A DNA stretch of 64,000 nt, from contig CANNBJ010000001.1 of NCBI GenBank assembly GCA_947502835.1, forward strand, positions 62,001 to 126,000. Direction: 5' to 3'. Positions 37,333 through 44,370 of this stretch are shown here, one piece after another. The DNA comes from Bdellovibrionales bacterium. GTDB taxonomy: Bacteria; Bdellovibrionota; UBA1018; CAIMNF01. How positions within the stretch are numbered: position 1 is the stretch's first letter; every line of letters starts with the position of its first letter. A program made the translations under genes and the position numbers. The notes below the pieces were generated by a model. It made no database searches and was not told the origin of the DNA. It saw only the letters and a list, made by a program, of their open reading frames with translations.

Positions 37333-38103
37333 ATGCAAATTGAATTCAATTCGAATGAACCGAATCTGTTCCTTGCGCAAGGAGAGGGCTATGTGGGCCC
37401 GTTCCGGCCATCCGAGGTGTATGAGAAGCTGCAGAAGTCGGAAGTGAGCTGGGTGGACCACTGCTATCGTGAAGCCGAGGGCCAGTGGATGCGGCTTTGT
37501 GATCATCCGCTTTTCAAGATGCTTCAGCCCGAGGCACCGAAACCGAAACCGAAGGTTGCAGCCCCGCCACCGCCGCCCAAGGCGATGGCTCCTGCGATCA
37601 AATGGTTTCTGTTCCAAAATGAAACCCAGACCGGGCCCTATGCGGAGCCGGAGCTCAAGCGTCTGGTTCAAGTGGGGCAAGTGATGGCAGGTGCGTTTGT
37701 GTGGCAGGAGTCGTTTTCCGATTGGAAGCCGATCCATGAGATTCCCGAATTCTCCGCAGGTGCGGCAGCCCAGGCGCAGGTTCAGGTGAAGCCTGTGGAG
37801 AGAAGGTCCGCCCCGAGAAAACCACTGGTAGCCCAGATTTACCTCACCAACCAAAAAGAGATCTCTTCCGGTGTGTGCCGGGACATCAGCATCGGGGGAA
37901 TGCAGGTGCTCACTGATGCGTTGCCGGGTGTTACAGGCGAGAAAATTCGCCTGAATGTGATGCCTCCCGGATCGACCGGTCTGAAGCCTTTCGTGGCCCA
38001 AGGAGTGATTGTGCGCATTCTTGAAGACAAAAGAGGGTTCTCGTTTCGGTTCACCGACATCAATGATGACGCCCGGGCATCGATTGAAAGATACGTTTCA
38101 TGA
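37333..38103 (+). CDS. GYF-GYF-PilZ protein, likely c-di-GMP receptor
   Basis: 256 residues. ATG 37333 has GGAG six bases before; an in-frame ATG lies at 37321. Two GYF_2-type domains come first (about residues 10-62 and 92-145), each with the pattern G-x-x-GPF or GPY and a W-x-P end (QTGPYAEPELKRLVQVGQV and FVWQESFSDWKPI). A proline linker separates them. The PilZ domain (about 158-255) keeps both c-di-GMP signature parts: RRSAPRK (R-x-x-x-R) and CRDISIGGMQV (D-x-S-x-x-G). GYF domains also occur in GltJ/AgmX of gliding machines. The protein has no signal or membrane segment and would sit in the cytoplasm beside the FHA domain of the upstream gene. Confidence 0.85.
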   Translation: MQIEFNSNEPNLFLAQGEGYVGPFRPSEVYEKLQKSEVSWVDHCYREAEGQWMRLCDHPLFKMLQPEAPKPKPKVAAPPPPPKAMAPAIKWFLFQNETQTGPYAEPELKRLVQVGQVMAGAFVWQESFSDWKPIHEIPEFSAGAAAQAQVQVKPVERRSAPRKPLVAQIYLTNQKEISSGVCRDISIGGMQVLTDALPGVTGEKIRLNVMPPGSTGLKPFVAQGVIVRILEDKRGFSFRFTDINDDARASIERYVS

Positions 38104-38996
38104 TCATTCCCGAGGGGTTTCCGGGGGTACCTTCCTCCTTTGAATACCAGACCGAGGTGGCGCAATCGACGGATGGCGAACACTCCATTTTCTTCCACTG
38201 GTTCCGCAAGCGGGGAGTCGCTCCGAAGCGCTCGCTGCTTGTGATCCACGGACAGGGGGAGCATGGGGGGCGCTATCAACATTTTCCTCATTTTTTGAAG
38301 GAAGAGTATGATCTGATCCTTGCGCCGGACCTGCGGGGGCATGGACGAAGTGAGGGAGTTCGGGGACATGTGGACTCCTTTGGCGAGTACGTCGATGATG
38401 CCCTCCTTGCCTGGAATGCCCTGCGCGCCAAGACGGACCCGGGTGGAAAGAGTGATTGGTTCGGACACAGCATGGGGGGAGCGGTGAGTTTGCTTGCGGT
38501 TCAGGAATCGCAGGATCTCGGGATCCGCAATTTGATTCTCTCTTCGCCTTGTGTCGGACTCACGGTCGAGGTTCCTGTGGTGAAGGAGGTCGCCGCACGG
38601 GTGCTTTCCCGCATTTGGGGTTCCCTTCAGATGGGGACAGGCCTCAATTCGGGGTTGATGAGTCATGATCCTGCGGTGGTTGCAGCAATCAAACGGGACA
38701 GTCTCCACCATACGAAGGCAACGCCGAGGTTTTACATTGATTTCACCCGTGCGATGGAGAGGATCCGGGAGACGGAGATCCGGATTCCGTCCACCACCAG
38801 GGTCTTGTTCCAGCTTGCGGGCGATGATCGTGTGGTGAGCACGCCGGCAAGCGAAAAGGTTTTCGAAAAGCTCGTACATTCCGACAAAAAGAAGATTGTC
38901 TATGCGGGCCTCTATCATGAGATTTTCAATGAGACCGTGAAGGAGCAGGTGTTTCATGACCTGTTGACCTGGGTACGGAGCGGGAGCTCATCATGA
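38100..38996 (+). CDS. Alpha/beta hydrolase, monoacylglycerol-lipase-like
   Basis: 298 residues. The triad is Ser in DWFGHSMGGAVSLL, Asp in LAGDDRVVS and His in GLYHEIFNE, with an oxyanion segment VIHGQGEHGGRY and the DLRGHGRS motif; this matches the serine aminopeptidase/monoacylglycerol lipase group. No signal peptide, so cytoplasmic. The start overlaps the PilZ gene (ATGA) and the end overlaps pyrE, so it is in the same transcript, though its substrate and link to the envelope machine are unknown. Confidence 0.85.
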   Translation: MIIPEGFPGVPSSFEYQTEVAQSTDGEHSIFFHWFRKRGVAPKRSLLVIHGQGEHGGRYQHFPHFLKEEYDLILAPDLRGHGRSEGVRGHVDSFGEYVDDALLAWNALRAKTDPGGKSDWFGHSMGGAVSLLAVQESQDLGIRNLILSSPCVGLTVEVPVVKEVAARVLSRIWGSLQMGTGLNSGLMSHDPAVVAAIKRDSLHHTKATPRFYIDFTRAMERIRETEIRIPSTTRVLFQLAGDDRVVSTPASEKVFEKLVHSDKKKIVYAGLYHEIFNETVKEQVFHDLLTWVRSGSSS

Positions 38997-39556
38997 GAGA
39001 TCTGCTTTTGTCGATGATTGCCGGTCGGAGTTACCGTGAAGGCGACTTCACCCTCTCCTCAGGCTTGAAAAGTCCCTTCTATATCGATCTGAAGCCCACG
39101 ATCCTGCATCCGGAAGGAGCGACTCTTTTCGGGAGCATGGGCGTAGAGTGGATCCTTAAGGAGAATCTGATGTTTGACGGGGTCGGGGGGCTCACCCTGG
39201 GCGCTGATCCTTTGGTCATGGCAATCTCCCTTGCCGCCTTCAGGAAAGGGATCCTGCTTCCGGCAACCATGATTCGCAAGGAGCCGAAAAAACACGGCAC
39301 TTCCCGATTCATCGAGGGTGTTGAAAATTTCAAAAAAGGCGCACGATTTTTGGTCCTCGAGGATGTCGTCACGACCGGAGGATCCGCAGTCAAGGCAATC
39401 GAGATCTTGAGAAACGAGGGATTTGAGCCGACTCATGTGCTCTCTCTTGTGGATCGGGAATCGGGTGGACGGGAAAAGTTCAAAAGCCTGGGGGTTGAGT
39501 TTCACTCGCTTTTCACCATTTCTGATGTGACGGAATACTACAACAGGGGCCGCTGA
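38993..39556 (+). CDS. pyrE: Orotate phosphoribosyltransferase
   Basis: Makes orotidine monophosphate from orotate and PRPP. The 187 residues show the orotate loop KSPFYIDLKPTIL, KGILLPATMIRKEPKKHGTSRFIEG (catalytic lysines and flexible loop) and the PRPP signature VLEDVVTTGGSAVKA. Overlaps the hydrolase gene by 4 bases and stops 2 bases before the YkgJ gene. No other pyrimidine gene is in the window. Confidence 0.93.
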   Translation: MRDLLLSMIAGRSYREGDFTLSSGLKSPFYIDLKPTILHPEGATLFGSMGVEWILKENLMFDGVGGLTLGADPLVMAISLAAFRKGILLPATMIRKEPKKHGTSRFIEGVENFKKGARFLVLEDVVTTGGSAVKAIEILRNEGFEPTHVLSLVDRESGGREKFKSLGVEFHSLFTISDVTEYYNRGR

Positions 39557-39558
39557 TC

Positions 39559-39888
39559 ATGCGGGTTCATCCTTGTCTTCACTGTGGCGCTTGTTGCGCC
39601 CATTTCAGGGTTTCTTTTTATTGGGCCGAGCCTGTTCCCGAAGAATTCACTGAAAAGCTCACTCCCTTCCGGAGTTTCATGAAGGGAACGGGATCGAAGG
39701 GGGCCTCTCGATGTCTGGCGCTCGAGGGAGAGGTGGGAGCTTCGGTGAGTTGTTCGATTTACGGGAACCGACCAAGCCCATGCCGGAGTTTTGAGGCGTC
39801 TTTTGAGTCTGGAATTGAAAATCCGGGATGCGCCGAGGCGCGCGTGGCAAAGGGCCTTTTGCCGCTCACTCCTGCGGACTGGGAATAA
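39559..39888 (+). CDS. YkgJ-family cysteine-cluster protein
   Basis: 109 residues with CLHCGACCAHFRVSFYWAE at the start, then RCLAL, SCSIYGNRPSPCRSFE and GCAE, the cysteine order of the YkgJ family that probably binds zinc or an iron-sulfur cluster. The biochemical role of the family is not known. Last gene of the operon; a strong bidirectional terminator follows. Confidence 0.88.
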   Translation: MRVHPCLHCGACCAHFRVSFYWAEPVPEEFTEKLTPFRSFMKGTGSKGASRCLALEGEVGASVSCSIYGNRPSPCRSFEASFESGIENPGCAEARVAKGLLPLTPADWE

Positions 39889-39921
39889 AAAAAGCCCGGG
39901 GGGATTCCCCCGAGCCTTTTC
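39887..39921. terminator. Bidirectional Rho-independent terminator between YkgJ gene and rpsT
   Basis: GCCCGGGGGG and CCCCCGAGCC pair around a short ATT loop. The plus side is followed by TTTTC and the minus side by seven T, so it serves both converging genes. Confidence 0.85.
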
Positions 39922-39939
39922 AAGATTGAATGGTGTTGA

Positions 39940-40257
39940 TTACTTCGCAGCCGCTTTTGTCTTTGAAGTTCCGGTTTTGATCGGAAGCGCGTCGGGAAGA
40001 ATCTTTTTTGCAAGAAGGGTCAGGCGACTGATCTTGCGGGAAGCGCGTGCCTTGGGAATCGTACCCTTGGAAGCTGCTTTGCTGAGGGCCTTTACGGCCA
40101 TCATGTAGGCTTCCTTGGCTTTGCCCATGTCTTTCGCTTGAACCGCTTCGATTGCTTTTTTGACAGCGGTTTTGGTTGCCGTTTTCACGGTATTGTTTCT
40201 GGTTTGCCGGACGAGGGCTTGTTTTGCCCGCTTTCCCGACTGACGTTTGTTTGCCAT
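39940..40257 (-). CDS. rpsT: 30S ribosomal protein S20
   Basis: Binds 16S rRNA in the small subunit. The N-terminus MANKRQSGKRAKQALVRQTRN and the middle VKKAIEAVQAKDMGKAKEAY, ALSKAASKGTIPKARASRKISRL are typical S20. At 105 residues it is 15-20 longer than usual because of a C-terminal tail (PIKTGTSKTKAAAK). Monocistronic, with its own promoter and terminator. AGGAGTAACGCA precedes the ATG. Confidence 0.96.
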   Translation of the reverse strand: MANKRQSGKRAKQALVRQTRNNTVKTATKTAVKKAIEAVQAKDMGKAKEAYMMAVKALSKAASKGTIPKARASRKISRLTLLAKKILPDALPIKTGTSKTKAAAK

Positions 40258-40305
40258 TGCGTTACTCCTGTTACACCATCCGTTTTGAGTGATGGTTCGC
40301 CGGTT

Positions 40306-40334
40306 AAGATATCGGAAGAATCAAGAGATGACAA
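40306..40334 (-). promoter_or_regulatory. Sigma-70-type promoter of rpsT
   Basis: Read on the minus strand: TTGTCA (40334-40329), 17 bases, TATCTT (40311-40306). Distance to the ATG at 40257 is about 45 bases, leaving a short leader with a good AGGAG site. Confidence 0.6.
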
Positions 40335-40363
40335 GGGATTTTGACTATATTACTCTAGTTTCA

Positions 40364-41665
40364 ATGCGCTTCGTTTCGACATCCGTGATGCTGATTTGGG
40401 TCGTTTTCTCTCTCGGTGCCTGTTCCAGCCCGAAAAAATACATTCACGATGCCCCGCTGTTGCCGGGGATGGCACCCGGGATTCCGATTCCGAAGGAGGA
40501 TCCGGAGTCCGCCGAGGAGGGAGCCGAGATCCCCGATCTGGATCAGCCAAGCCCCTTGGCGGATGCAGCGGCTGACGAGTCGGAGGAAGAGCCGGACATC
40601 GCATCGGATCGTGTGAATCCCCATAAAAAGCGCCAAATCCCGTTTGAGTTCAACCAAAGGGTGGCTCGTTGGATCGAGTATTTTTCCCAGAAGGACCGTG
40701 AGAGGTTTCAGCGGTTTTTTGATCGCGGAGAGCCGTATCGTGAGGTGATTCAGAACATTCTCGAGGAGAACCGGGTGCCCACGGATCTCTACTATCTTGG
40801 AATGATCGAAAGCGGATTCAATGCGCATGCGAAGTCGTCTGCGAAGGCGGTGGGCGTGTGGCAGTTCATGAAAGCCACGGGCAAAAACTACGGACTGGCT
40901 GCCGATGCGTATGTGGATCAGCGTCGCGATCCGATCCGCGCAACCGAGGCGGCGGCGAGGCTGCTTCGGGATCTCTATCGGCAGTTCGATTCCTGGTATC
41001 TGGCCATGGCGGCCTACAATGCGGGACCCGGGCGGATTCGAGGTGCGATTCGCAGGGCGAAGACAAAGGATTTCTGGGAGCTTGTCGAGAAAAACCGCTT
41101 GCCTCGCGAAACCATGGACTACGTGCCCAAGTTTCTTGCGGCCCGCTATATCGGTGAGAATCCGGAATTGTTCGGTTTTTACATCAATGAGGAAAAAAAG
41201 TATCCGGATGTGGAGCTCTTTACCGTGCCGTCGCCGATCCCCTTTCAGGCGCTTGAGAACGCCTGCTCGATTCCGGAGGGCACCTTGCAGTTCGTGAATC
41301 CCCATTACCTCAAATCCCACACCCATCCCGGAAGAAGGACTGACGAGATCTGGGTTCCGGAGCAGTACCGGAAAAACATGGAGGCCAAGATTTCCGATCT
41401 GACCCGATACCGGATCACGGTCCGCCCCGAACGGAATGCCGGTGAGGAGGTTGAGCGATACTCCCGCGCGCAAGTCGTAATCGTGAAGCGCGGGGATACA
41501 TTGAAAAGCATTGCTTCCCGGCGAGGCCTCTCGGTGGCGTATCTGAAGCGTGTGAACGGATTGAAAGGTTCGACGATCCTGCCCGGCCAGAAGCTCAAGG
41601 TTTCGGCTGCGAGTTACCATCAGAGCCGCGCCCATCCGAGGAAGGGGAGAAAAAGAAGATTGTGA
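40364..41665 (+). CDS. mltD: Membrane-bound lytic murein transglycosylase D-like lipoprotein
   Basis: Cleaves the glycan strands of peptidoglycan. ATG 40364 opens a lipoprotein signal (LIWVVFSLGAC). After an acidic linker comes the SLT domain: YYLGMIESGFNAHAKSSAKAVGVWQFM (catalytic Glu in ESGF) and YLAMAAYNAGPGRIRGAIR. A C-terminal LysM module binds peptidoglycan (VVIVKRGDTLKSIASRRGLSVAYLKRVNGL). MltD proteins often have two or more LysM; here one is clear. The stop overlaps the GTG start of the next gene (GTGA), so it is linked to the TPR/barrel protein. Confidence 0.9.
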   Translation: MRFVSTSVMLIWVVFSLGACSSPKKYIHDAPLLPGMAPGIPIPKEDPESAEEGAEIPDLDQPSPLADAAADESEEEPDIASDRVNPHKKRQIPFEFNQRVARWIEYFSQKDRERFQRFFDRGEPYREVIQNILEENRVPTDLYYLGMIESGFNAHAKSSAKAVGVWQFMKATGKNYGLAADAYVDQRRDPIRATEAAARLLRDLYRQFDSWYLAMAAYNAGPGRIRGAIRRAKTKDFWELVEKNRLPRETMDYVPKFLAARYIGENPELFGFYINEEKKYPDVELFTVPSPIPFQALENACSIPEGTLQFVNPHYLKSHTHPGRRTDEIWVPEQYRKNMEAKISDLTRYRITVRPERNAGEEVERYSRAQVVIVKRGDTLKSIASRRGLSVAYLKRVNGLKGSTILPGQKLKVSAASYHQSRAHPRKGRKRRL

Positions 41666-43020
41666 AACGGATTTCAGGATTTCAATGCATCCTCATGGTT
41701 TGGTTCTTCGGGGCATTTCCACTGGCTTTCGCCGAGGACCAAGCGCGCACCCGGGCCCAGGTGAATCAGGAAGTGGTACGCACCTATGCTGCGGTGTATC
41801 TGGAGCAACGGGATTACGTTCGTGCCGAGGACGTCATCGCCCAATACCTGTTTTTGTCCACCGAGACCGGCGAGGAGGATCTTTGGCTTGATCTTGCAGG
41901 GATTCAAATGCTGGAGGGGAAGTTTCCGAATGCGTGTTTTTCCTACCGCAAGGCAAGCGATTCAAGGAGTCGGGATTTGCGGCTGCCGGCACTCTACGGA
42001 TATGCGCACTGTTTGAATCGTGTGGGTCGGATGGAAGACGCGAAAAAAGTTCTCTTGATCCTCTCCCGTGAAGAGGCACCCGAAGGAAATGCCGGTGCCC
42101 GGGCGCTCCAGTTGATGGAGAGCGGATTCATTCGGGAGAGGGAGGAGTTCCCCCCGTATTCAAAAAAGCTGAAGGGACTTTGGAGGGTGTCCGCTGCAGT
42201 GGGGGGCGGATATGATTCGAACGTTCTTCTGGTTGCGGATTCGATCGCGGCGGGAACACCGCCCTCCGGTCGGGCGAGTGCATTTGTTTCTCCCGCTCTT
42301 CAGGTTGGAAGAATCGGCCGGATCTTCAATGATCGATTCGACTCGAGATTGATCTCCATCTACACGAATTACCTTAATCCCGAGGTGGCTGCATTCAACA
42401 GCTCCTATACGCGCGCTGATTTTCAGGTGGGATCCCAACAGGTGCGGTGGGGTGTGTTTGCAGACGGTTTCTTCCTGAACCGAAGCCCGTTTCAGCTTTA
42501 TTCGTGGACGGGAGGTCTCAGTTGGTCGTTGAAGCGGGAAGAGGATGCCCATTCCAGCACCACTCTTGAGGTTCCGATACAGTTCCAGGACTTCCTTTTG
42601 GATGCAGGCGAGAATATCCGGACCGGGGGGGATCTCAAAGTCAGATACACCAAGCGGTACTCCAATGGGCCCGGGGAGCTTCTTTCTTTGCAGATTGCCC
42701 TGGATGCCCAATACACCAAGGGACGCAATTATCGTCTTTTTGGGATCGGGCTTCCGGCCTTTTACATGCGACCCACACCATGGCTCGGAAAATTCGGGTT
42801 TCTGAGTACCTTCAGTGCGGAGCTGTTCGGACAAACGTTCTATGAATCCGATGTGCGTCGACGTGACCTGTTGATGAGGGCGGGGGCGGGTCTTCTGGTT
42901 TCGATTGCCGGAGAATGGAACCTGTCCGCGGACTTCACTGTGCAGAAAAACCTTTCGAGCTTTGACTTGGCACGGTTCTCAAAAGAACTGGTCTCACTTC
43001 AATTGAGTCATCCGTTTTGA
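41662..43020 (+). CDS. TPR plus outer-membrane beta-barrel protein (SLAM/DUF560-like layout)
   Basis: 452 residues starting with GTG 41662. Signal peptide ILMVWFFGAFPLAFA, then TPR helices (about 30-150; VYLEQRDYVRAEDVIAQYL, LPALYGYAHCLNRVGRMEDAKKVLLIL), then a barrel from about 165 with RVSAAVGGGYDSNVLLVAD, the Gly-Tyr-Asp-Ser-Asn motif common in surface-lipoprotein-assembly-modifier-type barrels, and an ending LQLSHPF (C-terminal Phe). SLAM proteins carry lipoproteins to the cell surface; this one differs in details, so the role is only suggested. Follows mltD with overlap and precedes a FecR-domain protein. Confidence 0.7.
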   Translation: MKRISGFQCILMVWFFGAFPLAFAEDQARTRAQVNQEVVRTYAAVYLEQRDYVRAEDVIAQYLFLSTETGEEDLWLDLAGIQMLEGKFPNACFSYRKASDSRSRDLRLPALYGYAHCLNRVGRMEDAKKVLLILSREEAPEGNAGARALQLMESGFIREREEFPPYSKKLKGLWRVSAAVGGGYDSNVLLVADSIAAGTPPSGRASAFVSPALQVGRIGRIFNDRFDSRLISIYTNYLNPEVAAFNSSYTRADFQVGSQQVRWGVFADGFFLNRSPFQLYSWTGGLSWSLKREEDAHSSTTLEVPIQFQDFLLDAGENIRTGGDLKVRYTKRYSNGPGELLSLQIALDAQYTKGRNYRLFGIGLPAFYMRPTPWLGKFGFLSTFSAELFGQTFYESDVRRRDLLMRAGAGLLVSIAGEWNLSADFTVQKNLSSFDLARFSKELVSLQLSHPF

Positions 43021-43035
43021 AACAGGAGGCAAAGG

Positions 43036-43884
43036 ATGCAAACCATAAAATCCAGAATCATGATGCTGCTCGGATCCGTACTGTTCCATGCGTTCTGCGC
43101 GTTTGGTGAGCCTGCAACCGGAGCAAAGGTGGTGGGTCGCATCGGTTTGGTCAGCGGGAGCGTTCTTGTGGATTCGGTGAAGGTGAAAACAGGAGCCCAA
43201 GTGAAGGTAGGCTCCCTCATCGAGGTGCTTGGAGATTCAAAGGCGACATTGATTCTCGGGAAAGGCTCTGTATTCCAGATCGGCGCGGATTCCCGGATGG
43301 TGGTCGGTGAATACGGCATCACTTCTGAGCAGGAGGAGCTTGCGAACCTGGATCTGAAGTTCGGGAAAACACGAGCCCTGATTTTGAATCAGGGACCGCG
43401 ACGGGAGCTGAAAATCAGAACCCGCGCCGCAACAATGGGGGTTCGGGGTACTGAAATCTTTGTGGATTCCCCGAAGGATTTGAAAGAGCCCCTTCAATTC
43501 ATGACCATTGAGGGCCAGGCTGATGTGAGGATCGGCGAGTCAAATGCACCGATCCCTCTTCCCCAGAATCAATCCATTCGCACCTCGGGAAACGGGGATT
43601 CCCCCGGTGCTTCGTCTGATGCGCCTGTGCAAGTGTCCCAGGGGCAAATCAAGACGACTCTGAGTGAGGGAGGGCTTCCCCCGCCACCGCCACCGAGCCA
43701 AGAGGGCGGTGGGGCTCTTCCGCCACCGCCTCCGGGAGCCTCCCGGGGCATGGTGGGAGGCCTTTCCGACGGGTTTTCCATCGGATCCAGCGCTCCTGTG
43801 ACTCTGGATCCTGTTCAGGATAGGGTGTACCGGCCAAGAATTGTTCCGCAGTTTTGTAATGCGAATTCTTCGAATTGCCCATAG
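43036..43884 (+). CDS. Secreted FecR-domain protein with proline-rich tail
   Basis: 282 residues. After the signal peptide (MLLGSVLFHAFCAFG) a FecR domain occupies about residues 30-165: GRIGLVSGSVLVDS, LGDSKATLILGKGSVFQIGADSRMVV and RAATMGVRGTEIFVD. The second half is disordered with GLPPPPPPSQEGGG and PPPPPGAS. Signal-sensing FecR proteins are anti-sigma factors, but the version here lacks a membrane segment and an N-terminal cytoplasmic part, so it is probably structural, a periplasmic or surface protein. It likely works with the TPR/barrel protein upstream. Confidence 0.75.
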   Translation: MQTIKSRIMMLLGSVLFHAFCAFGEPATGAKVVGRIGLVSGSVLVDSVKVKTGAQVKVGSLIEVLGDSKATLILGKGSVFQIGADSRMVVGEYGITSEQEELANLDLKFGKTRALILNQGPRRELKIRTRAATMGVRGTEIFVDSPKDLKEPLQFMTIEGQADVRIGESNAPIPLPQNQSIRTSGNGDSPGASSDAPVQVSQGQIKTTLSEGGLPPPPPPSQEGGGALPPPPPGASRGMVGGLSDGFSIGSSAPVTLDPVQDRVYRPRIVPQFCNANSSNCP

Positions 43885-43914
43885 GATAAGGTGGATTTAG
43901 GAGAGGATTACCCC

Positions 43915-44313
43915 ATGATGCCCTTGCCAAAATTTGGAATTCCAGGATTCTTCGTTCTGTTTGGATTGATGATTTCAGGCTCGGTCCACGCGCAAGGAAA
44001 AGGTGGCTCAAGTGGAGGCAAGGGGGGAACTTCAGGGAAAGGAGATACCATTCCTGCCAAGCCAAGCGATGTTGAGCCACTTCCGGGGCGCGACCCGGAG
44101 CCGCGCGTAAGCCCGATCCCGCGATCCTCGCCGTCCCCTTTGCCGGTCACATCCCCATCCCCGGGCCAGAATCCATCGCCCTCTCCATCTCCTTCTCCTG
44201 GCTCAAAACCATCGGATGGATCCAATCCGGGCGGCTCGGGTGGGTCCCAAGTGGGTGGACAGGATGACCGGAATCCCGGAGGCGGTGGAAAGTCCGGCGG
44301 GAAGAACGAGTAG
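43915..44313 (+). CDS. Small secreted Gly/Pro/Ser-rich protein
   Basis: 132 residues from ATG 43915 (another ATG at 43918; GGAGAGGA upstream). Signal peptide PGFFVLFGLMISGSVHA is followed by a Gly/Lys/Ser stretch and a tail of Ser-Pro repeats (SPSPSPSPGSK, NPGGSGGS). No folded domain. Probably an unstructured envelope linker or surface protein; it ends the same transcript block as the FecR gene or begins the next. Confidence 0.55.
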   Translation: MMPLPKFGIPGFFVLFGLMISGSVHAQGKGGSSGGKGGTSGKGDTIPAKPSDVEPLPGRDPEPRVSPIPRSSPSPLPVTSPSPGQNPSPSPSPSPGSKPSDGSNPGGSGGSQVGGQDDRNPGGGGKSGGKNE

Positions 44314-44370
44314 GAGTCCGCATGGCGGATTGGTTTGCAAAGCCTCCATCAATTGTGCACTCTCTCTCCC

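Noticed and set aside
40361-41635. A 424-codon minus-strand frame opposite mltD
   Set aside because: Antisense shadow of the well-identified mltD gene; no family motif and no ribosome-binding site.
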